In this document: positions 36,927-49,456 of the stretch, one piece after another
How the letters are laid out: the number at the start of each line of letters is the position of its first letter
Numbering within the stretch: position 1 is the first letter of the stretch
Origin: Alisma plantago-aquatica
Lineage: Eukaryota > Streptophyta > Magnoliopsida > Alismatales > Alismataceae
Assembly (NCBI GenBank): GCA_963693085.1
Contig: OY856410.1
Coordinates: forward strand, 566,156,406 to 566,220,405
Length of the DNA: 64,000 bases
Direction of reading: 5' to 3'
Program-made: the position numbers and the translations under genes
Notes under the pieces: model-generated
Seen by the model: only the letters and a program-made list of their open reading frames with translations
What the model was told of the DNA's origin: nothing
Databases searched by the model: none

Positions 36927-39900
36927 TATATAAGTAAAGCTAATAACATTGATTAGGTAGTTTAGGCATCTACAATTGAGCAGTAGAACATCTTATACTT
37001 TTAGAGGGAATATGAAGAACATATATAACTATTATCAACTAAACAATATAAGAAACTAGATAAGGGGTCATTCGACGTGAATCGTGTTTGACCCTTAGCA
37101 AATATACTACACAGTTGTATTACATCTTTTATCATACCCCAAGGAGATGAGGTATACCACTCATGCTCTAACTAACCATTACTAAGTTGAAATCAATGTC
37201 ATACAAGATCTACGAGAGTTAGACTCCTATGATATCCCACACCCTAAATTAGTCTGAGTCCGCCATAGTGACATATAGATTCCAACTACAAAACAACCTA
37301 GTTTGCCTTGGTATATAACCACAACACTAGTAAAATGTTAGTTACTACCGCAGTCACACTCCTGTTGAGGTATGACTGCAGCCATCCTAAAAATAATTAC
37401 ATATACTAAATAAAATTACCTGAGATATATCCTTTACCATTATCATGCTAGTGTATGACCGCATCAAATCCTGTAAAATGCATATACTCAATGATATATG
37501 ACTACGAGCTTCCACTGAGGGAGAATCTATTTCACCATACAACAAATCCTGACACTGACAATGGATTTATGGCATAGGGAAACTACATGATTAGGGTTTC
37601 ACTTGATTATTTAATCTAGTTGGGTGTCTTTTAGCATCAATCAAGTTACAACATACAAACCCTAAACAAACTCTACAAAGATAAAGATATGTTGCAAAGT
37701 CAGAAGATACAAAATGTATGAGGTACGTACTTGTCACATCATCTCATGATACCACTATCATACAAGGCCATCATCATTATCACATCATCCTGGGATAATC
37801 ATACCTCATCACATCACTAGAGGATATCACTTCACATTAGGTATTAAACCTCTTCCAAGTCATAAGACCCAATCACATAATTCCAGCACATTATCATTAT
37901 GTCATCATGCCTCACAAAGGATCATAATCATCACCTTGAGTCATATCAAACACACTATAGAATTCACTAGCTATGATATGTATTCCATCTATTATGTTAG
38001 GATTACTCAAGTAGGAGAGAGAAAACATCATCTCATGCTTATTATTTCAAGCAAGGTAAACAATTACATCATACACCCAAACTAGGGTTAGGGTTTCTCA
38101 TAGATAACCAATTAGGGTTTCCATAACAACTTTCACATCAAATCCTAGATGTATTACTTCCCACATTCTTGGAGAACATTAGCGTTAAGCATCATTATTA
38201 TGATGATTAGTCAATCATTCCAAACAACACTTATGTATCGACCATACAAAACTAAATCCATATATAGCGATCAACCAACTAGACCATGTGTAGCGACCAC
38301 TCATAACTCACGATTTAGCAACCAACAAAGCACAGAAGTAGAGATCATCAGGTGGTTAACATCTTGTTGTGACCACAACACCACCCCTGAGTGTAGCACC
38401 CACAACACACACCAAGTGTAGTGACCAACTCAAGGACCATAACACTTCGACTGCAACAAGAGCCAACATGGGTAGCAATCAAAACATAGCTATCTCTAGA
38501 GACCACCCACCTAGTCATGGGTAGCGACCATCACCACCTCTAGGTGTAGAGACCACTAGGGTTAGCTCACCCTTACAACCGCAACACATTGTCAAGTATC
38601 AATCCCCCAAAGGAGTACCTTATTGTGACCAACCAAGAAACAAACCATGGGTAGCAACCCCAAAACAAGTGGTTATCACCAAGAAAATAGGTTGACCAAA
38701 GCATGTGTACATAAGAAATTCAAGCGTCACCAAGGAGGAAAACTCCACGAAAGATACACATCAAAAACCCTAAAACGATCATCACCAAAACCATAAAGGA
38801 AACCATGATTAGAGGAGGGAAAACCATCATCTAAGACATGCACATAATAACCAAAACCTCTATCTAACATATGATGGCCGAACCATAAACATGATGATAA
38901 AACCAACATTAAAGTGCATGTGAGAATCAACAAAATCCACCATCACTAAGAGTTTGGATTCATAAATTAGGGTTAAGATAAGGAGCAATTTATGCAAGAA
39001 TACTTCAAAATATTAAACCCTAAAACAAGATATCATTATTCATCAAACTCATGATCACATTTTAGATATAGAACAGTAGCATGCAAGCAAGAATATGGTG
39101 CAATAATAGAAGAGGGGAAAGCTATATTACCCGCCTTAAGATGAAGATCAGGCTTCAAAGTCATGAGCTCTAGGAGAAAGAAGGAAATCCAAACTTGGAT
39201 CAACTCCACGGTCAACAAGGTCACCTCAAGAAGAGAAGAACACACCAAGGTCAAAGGAAAGTTCAAGAAGAAGAAAGCACAAACCCTAGGATAAACACAA
39301 AAGACGAAAGAAGAAAGAGGAGAAAGCTTCATATCACTTAGGTACTACCATGGAAGACCATGGATCTCGACCTCTATGGAGAGAAGTTCCTCAAGATAGC
39401 CACCATGGTATAACCATAGTTGCACATCCAAGAGAAGAAAATAAGAGGTAGGGTTCAAAGGAAAAATGAGATCAAGAAGATAGAACCACTTACCAAGATA
39501 AAAGATCACCAAGGATCACCACACGAGAGATGATCAAGCTCAAAATCACCACATGCAACAATAGATTGTCCACCTAGCTCCAAGATCAACACCTTCTCTT
39601 GCTACACCAAGATCTAGGCCAAACACAAGGGAGAAGAGAGGAAAAAGAGGGACAAAGGGAATACATTCATGTGAAAGAGAGGCTTTATGTACTCAAGGGT
39701 AGGAGAGAGGTAAGGATCATGAGGTGTCAAGATATTAGAGCCTCTCATGATACTTGTCCCTTGAAAGGTCAGCCATGTAAGCACTCTAGATAAGCATGCA
39801 ACAAAGGGTGATACAAACAAGGTAGTGTAGCGGCCACTTAGGTCCACTACACCCATAATGGTTGAAGAAAACCAAGGGTATCGACAACAACATAACTATC

Positions 39901-40704
39901 CAAGGTCGTAACACAACCAACCAAGGTCGCAAGACATGGAAACAAGCAAACCCTAGCGATCTCAACCAAAGCAAAAACATGTAGGTCGCTACAACCACCC
40001 CCAAAGAAAGATGTATCATTTAAAACATTAGAAGAAGACTCACACACATAGGTCTCTACACTCAAGAAACACACATGGTCGGCGCCATCATCCATGAAAC
40101 CCTAGCTCAACACATTTGATGCCACTTCATCAACCAAGGTCCAATAAGGTGCCCCTAAGAATAATTCTCTTTCTCATGATGCTAGGACACAAAAGGTATA
40201 GCCTACATGTGACAAATTGTAAGATTAACCCTCAACATGGGTAAATTGCAACTTGGTCCAAAACAAGCATAACCAGCTCAAACATCAACCAAACATGACC
40301 AAACTGAAAACATAAACTTGTCACATGTTATTAAGACATCTCAAGAGGACATATTAACGTTAAAGCATCTCATTAATAAAAGCAAACAAAATCAAGCACT
40401 AAGCTAGATCAGGGGTTTTACCGTTTCCATGATTGGTTGATAATTATTCCTTAATTATCTAAAACACCGCATATTTTATTTTCCTTTTGGAAACTTACAC
40501 ATTATATCATATTTATATTATTAAACAATTCATAGAGCCATTACTATTTATTTGTGCATGAAATCTCTTATTTCTTTAGCTTGTGGCACCACAACATATT
40601 TTCTAAGTGAATAGTCTCATGGGCCTCACTTGGGCCATATGTTGCACCCATGCCAAAAAGTGGTTTAGTATTATTATTCCATCCATAACAACATTAAGGA
40701 AAAG
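36927..40704 (-). repeat. Minus-strand Ty3/gypsy LTR, left copy, end truncated
   Basis: Read on the minus strand it starts at 46836 (TGTAATATCC), runs to 46776, is interrupted by the LINE, and continues from 40704 to 36927. Its later part matches the solo LTR at 21297-25183 in order: cttaaggcggg (39141), a ccat(a)..tcc-attgtcagt stretch (~37555), and ccttggggtatgataaaagatgtaat (~37120). It lacks the last ~570 bp seen in the solo LTR, cut at 36926/36927. It holds many copies of gtagcgacca-type words (38280-38650, 39830-39990). No coding region. Confidence 0.6.
40688..40704. repeat. Target-site duplication of the LINE, left copy
   Basis: AACAACATTAAGGAAAA, identical over 17 bp to 46759-46775. 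The uninterrupted relative of this site is near 52368-52390 (aatatccttagcgaaaa). Confidence 0.9.
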
Positions 40705-40707
40705 AAC

Positions 40708-42170
40708 ATGGACTCTCGAACTCCCGACGCCGCGATCATAAGGGCGACCAAGGGTGCGACAGCATTTCATCGTCTGCCTCCTTGGGGTGGTTTTAGGCGA
40801 AGGGAGACAAATTCCAGTGAACTCATGGTCAAGGGGAGCACATCACATACTGATCCTAAGAGTAAACCTATCAACTGGGAGAACCTCAAGATGAGTATGG
40901 GTGGAGGAGCATCAGATCTAAAGAAGATAAACATAGTCTTGTCGGAAGGGAAACTGGTGTATCCCAAATCGGAGGCAGAGGAAAATGGGGAAAAGTGGAG
41001 CAGATGCTTAATAGGATATGTTATTGATTTTTATCCACATATCCCAACGCTGGTGAACTATTTCAAGAGTATCTGGAGTATAAACGAGTTCTTCAAGATT
41101 TTCGATAGAGGGAATGGTTTTTTTCTGATAAGATTCGAGAACGAAGAGGATATGAGGTTTGTTCTCAAGGGGGAATGGTATGTTAAGAGCAGACCTATTG
41201 TTCTGAGAAGATGGAAAATGGAGGAGAAGCAGTCAAAGATTGTTTTGTCTGATGTTCTGGTCTGGGTAAATGTGAGAAATCTTCCGATGGAACTATGGGA
41301 TCTGAGAATGTTTAATAGAATCAGATCTTATCTTGGTGTTCCGATGAGGCTCGATGAGATGACGCTAAAGCTAAGACGGATAGATGTTGCGAGAATTCTG
41401 GTGAGAATGAATAGAGAGGCCGAGTATCCTGATAAACTGATTTTCAGAAGCGACGAAGGTCTTGAACACTGCATTGCATTTGAGTATGACTGGATTCCGT
41501 ATGTGTGTTCTCAATGTGGTTACATGCGGCATGATGAATGTGAGCCGCCGTCAGTAACATATGTGCTGAACTCTAAGGATTCAAGAACAACAAAAATCTG
41601 GGAAGTCAAGAAGAAAAAGGCTGTTGAAGTGTTTGAAGAAATTCCTAAGGGAAGGAGTAATGCCAATGAAAAATTCATTATTGAAGAGATAGAGGATGAG
41701 GAGGAAATAAGGAGTGGAACAGCAGTTCAGATGCCTGAAGATCTGATTATAGAGGATGAGAAATTATCGAAGGAGGTGAATGAAGGAGTGGTCTATGTAG
41801 AGAAGTTAAGCTGTGTTACGAAGGATGATACCAGTAAGGCTAGTGAATAGAATGAAGTTATTACAGTTCTGCCTAGTGGACTGAAGGAGCTGGCATCGAT
41901 GACAGAGGTTAATTCTGATTCTATAATTATACACCCATAGCTAATGTGTCTAAAGAATCGCCTAACAGTGATGGGAGTTCTCTAGCTTCGTCAAGTTCTA
42001 TTAATTTCTTGGTGAGAAAGGTTAGCAAGATGGGGCTGCCAAAATGTCAGGGTAAACTGAATACGAATATCCGAATTGATAGTCTAATATCAACTCCTGT
42101 CCCGCGTGAACTGGAATTAAGCTCAGAAAATACTGAGGCTGTCAGTTCAACAACCGAAGTGTATAAATGA
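40708..42170 (+). pseudogene. LINE ORF1, DUF4283 / zinc-knuckle RNA-binding protein
   Basis: ATG at 40708 gives 380 open codons to TAG 41848. The DUF4283 region is at residues ~85-190 (WSRCLIGYVIDFYPHIPTL, FLIRFENEEDMRFVLKGEWY, RWKM). A zinc-knuckle-like CSQCGYMRHDEC is at ~269-280, with shorter spacing than the usual CX2CX4HX4C. The acidic tail EIEDEEE follows. Past 41848 the coding sense continues (NEVITVLPSGLKEL) and, after a frame shift near 41935, runs through 41946-42170 to TGA at 42168, so the original ORF1 probably ended there and overlapped ORF2 by one base pair of codons. ORF1 proteins of L1 elements bind the element RNA. Confidence 0.75.
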
Positions 42171-45100
42171 GTCCTTCGTGTACCATATCCTCTTGGAATG
42201 TAAGTGGCATTAGTAATAAGCTCCTTAGTGTCCAAGAGGAGGTGAGAAGGGAAAAATGTGATGTTTTTGTCCTTGTGGAGACTAAGCTTAGATTTGGTTA
42301 GATTGAAAAGGTTATGAGAAAGTTTTTTGGAGAGTTTAAGTGGATTCCTAATAATAGGTCTCATGCTTTAGGACACATTGTCATTATTTGGAAGGAGGAG
42401 AATTCTAAGGTGCTGAAGATTGATGAATCTGATCAGACTATCCATTTCAGTCTCGAGAAAGAAGATCTGTTTCTTAATGTCACAGTTGTGTATGGGCATA
42501 ATGACGATTATGATAGGGAAGGCCTTTGGAGGAGTTTGGAAAACAGTAATTTGGTGAATTGTGGATTGTGGGTTGTCCTTGGGGATTTTAATGTTGTGAG
42601 GAAGAATGATGAAAAGATTGGGCTGCAACCTCCTTCAAAAAAATCTATGGAAGATTTTAATAACTTCATGCTTGATAGTGGTATGTTGGATATGGATATT
42701 TCTGGTCCTCGTTTTACTTGGAGTAACCATCAAGATGGAGACAATTTTGTAACTACTAAAATTGATAGAATTCTCTATAACGTGGAGTTCCAAACTAAGC
42801 ACAACCAGTTTTATGGTGAAGTCATTACGAATACTATTAGTGATCATAATAGGATCATGATGACGATTGGGGAGCCTCAGAAGTATAAATATCCTTTCAG
42901 ATTTATTAACAGTTGGGCTAATCATAAAGACTTTCATGGCATTCCGGAGGGAAGTTGGAAGATGAAAGTCGAAGGTCATGCCATGTTCAGGCTGTACAGA
43001 AAGTTGGAGAATCTTAAAAATGTTCTTAAAGAGTGGAATAAAAAGGTGTTTGGAAATGTTATGGAAAATGCTGCTGTGGTGAATCATAGTGCTTTAGAAG
43101 CCCAAAAGGTAGCTGATCTCAACCCCACTGACACTGGATTGAGAACGATTGCTAATACTTTGAGAAAAGAGGCAAGGTTGGCCTCTATTAGGGAGGAGGA
43201 GCTCTATAGACAAAAGTCAAGATCTCTGTGGTTGAAGGAAGGTAATCTGAATACTAAATTTTTTTATTCTTCTATGAAGACTAGAAGAGCAAGGAACTCG
43301 ATTAATTGCCTCAATCAATGGTACTATTATGAGGGATTATGATTTGATCAAAAATGCTATTGCAGAGCATTATGAAGGAATTTTTTGTAGTAACTATTAT
43401 GGCGAGGTTTGGAAGGGGGAATGGAATGGTTCCAAAGTCTCTAAGAAGCAGAATGAGATGATGACGAGGCCTGTCACTAAGAAGGAACTGGAAGAAGTTG
43501 TTGAAAACTTAAATGTGGATAAAAGTCAGGGTCTGGATGGGTTTAATGGTTACTTTTACAAGTCTGCTTGGAAGGTTATTGGAGATGATGTTTTTAGTGT
43601 TGTGAAAGAGTTCTTTATGAACAACAATATGTTGAAAGAAGCTAATAGGACTTACCTTACACTGTTACCTAAAGGCACTGTTAATTCTCTGATTACCAAC
43701 TGGAGACCCATAGCTTTATGCAACATTTTCTATAAACTCATCTCAAAGATTCTTTCTAATAGGTTGAAGGAGTGCCTTCCTTCTATTATCGATGTTAATC
43801 AGTGTGCTTTTGTCAAGGGAAGATGTATCAAAGAAGCTACTCTGCTGACTAATGGAATCATTAGTGATGTCATGAAAAAGAATGGGAAAAGTATGTGTAT
43901 TCAGGCTGATATTTCTAAAGCCTATGACTCTGTAAGTTGGAAGTTTCTCTTCTCTATCATGTGCAGAATGGGGTTCTCCAATAAATGGATTCGATGGATT
44001 GAGTTGATTTTTAGGACTTCTTCTTATCAAATTTTGGTAAATGGTGAATCTTCTAGAACTATTTTTCCTTCTAATGGGGTGCGGCAAGGGGACCCGATAG
44101 CTCCCTATTTATTTACTATCACTATGCAGGGTTTGTCTGAGATGATAAAGATGGATAATTCCTTCTCGCCTATCCAGGCCTCTAACAATTTGAGTTGTTC
44201 TCACTTGATCTTCGATGATGACTTAATGTTGTTTTCTAGAGCTGATAACAGTAGTGCTGAAGGTATAAAGTAGCTTTTGGACAAGTTTGGGTCTATGTCT
44301 GGTTTATGTGTTAATAAAGATAAAAGTATGCTCATTATGAAACATGTTCGTGAAGCTGAAGATATCTCTAATATTTTGGGTATAAAGATCGGTAAGATGG
44401 ATGATACTAAGTATTTGGGTATGCCCCTTTTCTCTGGTAAGTTAACCAAGAAACACTGTGAGAAGCTTTTGGATAAAATGAAAAGAAGGATGGAAGGATG
44501 GAAAGCTAAAACATTATCTTTTGCAGGAAGAGTAGAACTAGTCAAATCGACTCTTTCTACTATGTACATCTACTGGGCTTTATCTTTCCCTATCCCTTAT
44601 TCTATTCTTGATAGACAGGATGTACAGGAATTTTATTTGGGGGAGATCTGATGATAAGGAGAATATCCACTTATTGAAGTGGGATACTATCACGTTACCT
44701 AAGTACGAAGGGGGTCTTGGTATCAGGAAGAGCAGAGAGGTGGCGGATGCTTGTCTCTTCATGAACACCTGGGATGTGGCTAGGAAAAAGGATTCCTTAT
44801 GGGTTAAGTGGATTAGTGAGAAATACTTAAGGAAGGTGTCTTTCTGGTTGATTGAAAATTCTACAAACTATTCCTGGATGTTTAACAAGGTGATTCGTCT
44901 GAGGAGTAGTCTTTTGAACTTGGTTGAAATTAAAATTGGTGATGGCAGTAATGTGGATATTTGGGGAGACCCTTGGGTCAATGGTAAGTTTTTTCATGAA
45001 GTCGTTGAGAAAGGGATTTCTATAAGGGCTAGCATCCCCATGGCTGCTAAGCTGAATTCTATTATTAAGGATGGGAATTGGTGTATTAAGGAGTCGAGGT

Positions 45101-45654
45101 GTTCTTTGGCTGTGATTGAAAAGTTGAGTAAAGTTCAGATTGCTAAAGGATGTAGAGATAGTTTTCTATTGAAGGGCCAATGTGATGTTAAGATTAGGCA
45201 TGTTTGGGAGATGATTAGACATAAAGGCAACGAGAAGGACATTTTTAAATGGCTCTGGAAGTCAAAATGCAGTATGAATGCGAAGCTTTTTACTTGGAAA
45301 GCTATTCATAACAAAATCCCAACTAATGACTATATGAGAAGAAGAGGGATTTCTATTACTTCGATTTGTCTCCTTTGTATGAAAGGCTATGAGGATACAA
45401 ATCATATTTGTTTTGAATGTGAGTTCGCCAAGGCTTTGTGGAACTATGCTTTGAAGGATAAGCTCATTGAAAGTATTCCTTTAAGTTGGGAATCGATTTC
45501 TAATATGAAGGAGAGGAAGGTTGGGGTTATTATCCCTCTTATTTTGTATCACTGTTGGTCTGAAAGGAACATGAGAGTTCATGAGAATATCCATAAAGAT
45601 GTGCCTACTCTTTGGAAGGTTATTGAATCTGACTATTATATCATTATCAGTTAA
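42167..45654 (+). pseudogene. LINE ORF2: endonuclease, reverse transcriptase, zf-RVT (broken)
   Basis: ATG at 42167 overlaps the ORF1 TGA as ATGA. The APE-type endonuclease (to ~residue 220) shows SSWNVSGI, LVETKL, VVYGHND, LGDFNVV, FTWSNHQ, KIDRIL and SDHN. Reverse transcriptase shows NWRPIALCNIFYKLISKIL, AFVKGRCI, DISKAYDSV, NGVRQGDPIAPYLFT and the catalytic box, here IFDDDLMLF instead of the usual FADD (Ala to Asp, catalytic Asp pair kept). The zf-RVT domain near 45370-45430 reads CLLCMKGYEDTNHICFEC. Breaks: TAG 42299, frameshift near 43320, TAG 44271, frameshift near 44605. Stop TAA at 45652. The enzyme would nick DNA and prime reverse transcription on the target. Confidence 0.85.
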
Positions 45655-46094
45655 TTGCTGGGTTGCTGGTGTTGGTCTAGTCATCTCCCTGGTGTTTTTG
45701 GTGTGTGGATTCCCTGGTGTCTCCGTGGTGTATTGAGCCTTTGCGTTTGCCCCCTGTTGGCTGTTCTCCTTGGGGTGGTTTAGCTACTTTTCAGTCTGTT
45801 CTTTATGGGTCAAGGAGCTGTTGGCGAATGTTGTTCTAAAGGATGTCGTTGGCAGAGATAGTTTTGTGGCAGCTTGATCCTTGGCAGATTTGGTCTATTT
45901 TGGATTAGTCTTGGATGATTTATGGTGGCCTAGCTGTGCATCTTCATTTTTTTCTCATTCTCTGGATATGGTTTTCTGGAGGTTGGTTTTTCTATTTGTT
46001 GAGAGTGCTTGCTTTTCTTGATGAGAACACATTCTTTGCATGGTTAAAGAGGTGTTGCAGATCTTTATCCTTGATGTTTGTTTCTTTGTTCTGG

Positions 46095-46212
46095 TGATGG
46101 TCGAGTCCCCATCCTTCTTTGGATGTCGACGCTCCCCTCTCACCTTTTCTTTGATGGCTGCTGAGAGGGTCGAATCACCATCTTGTGTGGATGTCGACGC
46201 TCCCCTCCCACT
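46095..46212 (+). repeat. Short direct repeat in the LINE 3' UTR
   Basis: Two units of roughly 45-50 bp, offset by ~68 bp, share tcga(g/a)tc.ccatc and ggatgtcgacgctcccct (46100-46143 and 46169-46210). They lie 0.45 kb after the ORF2 stop, in the G/T-rich 3' UTR. Confidence 0.6.
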
Positions 46213-46758
46213 CCATCATGGTGGTTGGACCTTTTGGTTTGATCTAGATCATTTTTAGAAGCTGCTGTATCCCTACGCTCGATTGGTGTTGTGCTTTTTG
46301 GTAGTGCATCGGGTGTAGGCCTTGCTTATGATGTTTTGATGCTGGATGCTGCTGGGTGGTTGAGGCTGGTTCCTTTTCCTTCCTGGTCTCTCTATGCTTT
46401 TGGATGCTACTTTGGAGATTACCCTGATGGGTGACGTCTTTTAGTTGGTTTTTCTGGTTATTTGTTCCTCTCTCTTTGCTATGTCACAACCGATATTTTG
46501 AGTTTCTGGTTGCTCTCATGGATGTTCTTCAAGTCTAATCCTTGCTGAAGTTCGTCTGACTCTGGAAGATTTGGCGTTGCTGCTTGTAGATGTTATTGAT
46601 GGTGGATCATTTTGTCTATCTTTAGCTCCCTTATATCTCCTGTAAAGTTACACTTTGCTTTTGTTTTACCATCTTCAGTTATGAAGGTGGATAGAATTGT
46701 ACAGAAATTAAGAAAAAATACAAAAAAAGCAACACGAGTTTTCGACCGACAAAACAAC

Positions 46759-46775
46759 AACAACATTAAGGAAAA
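46759..46775. repeat. Target-site duplication of the LINE, right copy
   Basis: Identical to 40688-40704 over 17 bp. Confidence 0.9.
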
Positions 46776-46836
46776 CATTTATCGATTCGTGCCTTGCATT
46801 TAATAAATTAAATTTCATAAAATTGAGGATATTACA
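46776..46836 (-). repeat. First 61 bp of the minus-strand gypsy LTR (left copy)
   Basis: On the minus strand this starts TGTAATATCCTCAATTTTATG at 46836, right after the purine tract, and leads into the LINE site. The right LTR begins the same way at 52449. Confidence 0.8.
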
Positions 46837-49456
46837 TTTACCCCTCCTTAAAAGGAATTTTGTCCCCAAAATTCAGATTTAGTAAGGTTAAGGTGAAAAA
46901 TAACCCATCTTAATTTCACAACTTAGGGTTAGCAGTCCTACTTAGATACCTTTAACATCTTTTATTGATGCACACTTTCCTCATATTCCTATAAGATTGA
47001 TTCCCAAATTCAATTATATGTATATCCACATTCTTAGTATTTACATGATATCATCTCTTGGTAATTGCATTTTTCATTTGTGATTTCAATTTCACTTGGT
47101 GACTATCTTTTCACCTAGGTTTTCAACCTATTATTCATTTATTTTTGTATAAGTGTGAGGTAACACCTCAAAGACTAGATCATGTCATTAAGCTCAACTT
47201 AGGGCATCCATTCCCATATGTCAATTTTAATCATAACATGTGTCTACCCAACCACTCTCACTCATAATTAGATGAAATAAGAATTTGACTACAACCTAGA
47301 AATAAAGTTCGTCTCATTCCAAGGGTATAGATGGTGTACACACATTATACTAAAATTTCATAGTTTAGGTTGAATCATTCTCAACATGACTCTAAATCAT
47401 ACCTACTTCTAATTCCACAAGGTTCTTATATTTCATACAGTCAAATGTCTTTTTCACTCTTGAGTTTGTGCAAACTCCTCTTAAGATTTCATTATTACAT
47501 GACTTCTTATATCTTTTATATTTACACTCATGTCTGATTAGGCTTAGTCATTTCCTCAAGGTCTCTAGGGGTACATGTGCTATTGGGGTGATATCATACT
47601 TATGCATCTAGGTAGTGCCTCTCACATTCACCCCTTGTGCCTCATGAACTCATGAAGGTGTCCAATCTCCTGATCATGGGCCTCAGACAAACATAGTTGT
47701 TACCTTCTGACCCTATGGTCTTATGCATTTAAGGCTCATCTCCTAATATCATTGGTCTTATTTACCTTTAATCCTCCCTACTTGGCCTCATGATTAAGTT
47801 GGGGCTCTACCCTATTAGGGTTTATTGAGATATCACAATTTTAGCACATTATTTTCTTATGCATTTTTAACCCAGATTTCCTTCATCTCTCTCTTGGGTA
47901 CACATTATCCACTTTATGTTCCAGCATTTGGCTATGACCACCTTCCCTATCCAAGGCTTGGTTCCATGTCAACCTTCCCTACCTACGATTTAACCTATTT
48001 GTGACCTTCCCTATTTGGGGCTTATTCATCCACATGTGACCATAGGCCACCTTCCCTATCTGGGGCTTGGTGCCATACTGGTCTTCCCAATATGGGGCTT
48101 GACCACTTGCATTCCTCAGAGATGGCATACTTAGGTTTAAAGAATGTATGTGCTTTCATATTTTATATTCTTAATACTTTAGGTGACATTCATGGTTACC
48201 TCAATCCTTTAATTGATTGATCAACTCACCCCTTTAGGGAAGGTCCTAACCTAGGGTGACTTCTTGACTCACATGAGAAAGTTAGGCTCTCTAGCCACAA
48301 CCTGACCCCAATGTCTTAGGATTTTTCCTCCCAAATAGGTCCTTTTCCCACTCCTGGGTTGACCCACCTCAGGCCAGGACACCAAACCTAAAGTCTCATA
48401 TTTTCAAACGTACATTTTCAGTTACAACCTATAAACTCTTATCCTTTTCTCTAAGGTGAACCTCTCTTTAGGGGATCCTATTTATGGGGAACCCTCTCTT
48501 TAGGGTTTTAGTCCCTATAGTGGACATTCATAACCTTCCCTCACTCGAGCTTGGTTTTGTTCATATGCCTTTCTTTCTAAGCTTGGCCTGAGGTGATCTT
48601 CCTTTCTGGGCTTGATCACCAGTAATCCCATAATGACTATCATTCACCCCATGCTCTTTAACTCACCAAAGGTATCTTATTTAGGGTTCAAGCATATTAT
48701 ATCCATACAATGAGTTGTTCATAGGTTGCTTATGTTTATTAAAACTTTTGTCATTAATGCCTTGCTCCACATACACACATCCATGGGAGACGTGATCACC
48801 GAACTCATTTATATTTTTCTAATTCCTTTTCACCCTAATAGGGTTCATATGGGTAGGGTTTTATATCTCCTTCACACTACTTTCTAGATCCTAGGATTGG
48901 GGCGTTAGGTTAGGGTTAGACTACACCTTACATCCTAGGGTTTCTATATCTCGTGACCAACGAGGGTTTTCTAAAACCAACCCTAGTTCTGTCTAGGGTT
49001 ACCCTTATAAGGAAAACCCATAATACATTTTTCTTTTCTTTATCATTATTTCTGCATTACAATTACATTATTATTTCCACATTACATGTATATAAATTGG
49101 CGAAGGATGCCTTAACCCTACTTCTTCTCAAAAATCCTAACTTGAAATGAGGAGGGAAGTTCCTTTTAGGATTATTAAGAAAGAGGATGAGAAGTGGATG
49201 AATCAAGATGAGAAGAAAACCTAAAGGTATTTTACTTTGGGAAAAATCTTCTAACTTTGGTCAGACTTGATGTAGTGGCCCGAGAGTCCTGGTAAGCCGA
49301 CTCACGATGGGAGGAAACTTTTTCCAATCCTTGGGTCGTTGTCCCTTCTAGACACTATCGTATTTAGAAAATTCCCCAATAATTCCCTTATATTTATATA
49401 GATTACTTGAAATTATAAACTATTAATGTTATTTGAAAAATCCTGGGCTCTAATAC
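46837..49456 (-). mobile_element. Non-coding internal region of a minus-strand gypsy-type element
   Basis: On the minus strand the 3' end reads TTTTGGGGACAAAATTCC (46854-46875) then TTTTAAGGAGGGGTAAA (46853-46837), the same signature as at 33402-33438 and 18530-18562. At the other end GTATTAGAGCCC (49456-49445) is a degenerate initiator-Met priming site next to the LTR end. The 2.6 kb between holds no gag or pol and only short ORFs. So this is a non-autonomous (LARD-like) or completely eroded element. Confidence 0.6.
47930..48620 (-). repeat. Degenerate short repeat 'ccttccctatttggggctt'
   Basis: Imperfect copies of a ~20 bp word (accttccctat(c/t)(t/c)ggggctt) recur irregularly at about 47950, 47980, 48010, 48050, 48085, 48535 and 48590, with spacers of 15-40 bp. 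No protein-coding sense is visible. Confidence 0.5.

Larger units (their letters stand above)
40705..46758 (+). mobile_element. Full-length L1-type LINE (6.05 kb)
   Basis: Bounded by a perfect 17 bp target duplication, inserted in the minus-strand gypsy LTR. Two ORFs: ORF1 (40708-42170, DUF4283-like with a zinc knuckle) and ORF2 (42167-45654, endonuclease, reverse transcriptase, zinc domain), then a 1.1 kb G/T-rich 3' UTR. The 5' UTR is only three bases, so the 5' end may be slightly truncated or ORF1 starts near the cap. A few stops and frameshifts make it inactive, but it is one of the best kept elements in the window. The 3' end has an A-rich stretch (46707-46729) but not a clean terminal poly(A). 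Confidence 0.9.

Noticed and set aside
38280..38650. Regularly recurring gtagcgacca words suggestive of a CRISPR-like or satellite array
   Set aside because: Spacing and sequence are irregular and the words occur across a gypsy LTR. This is degenerate internal repetition, not an array.
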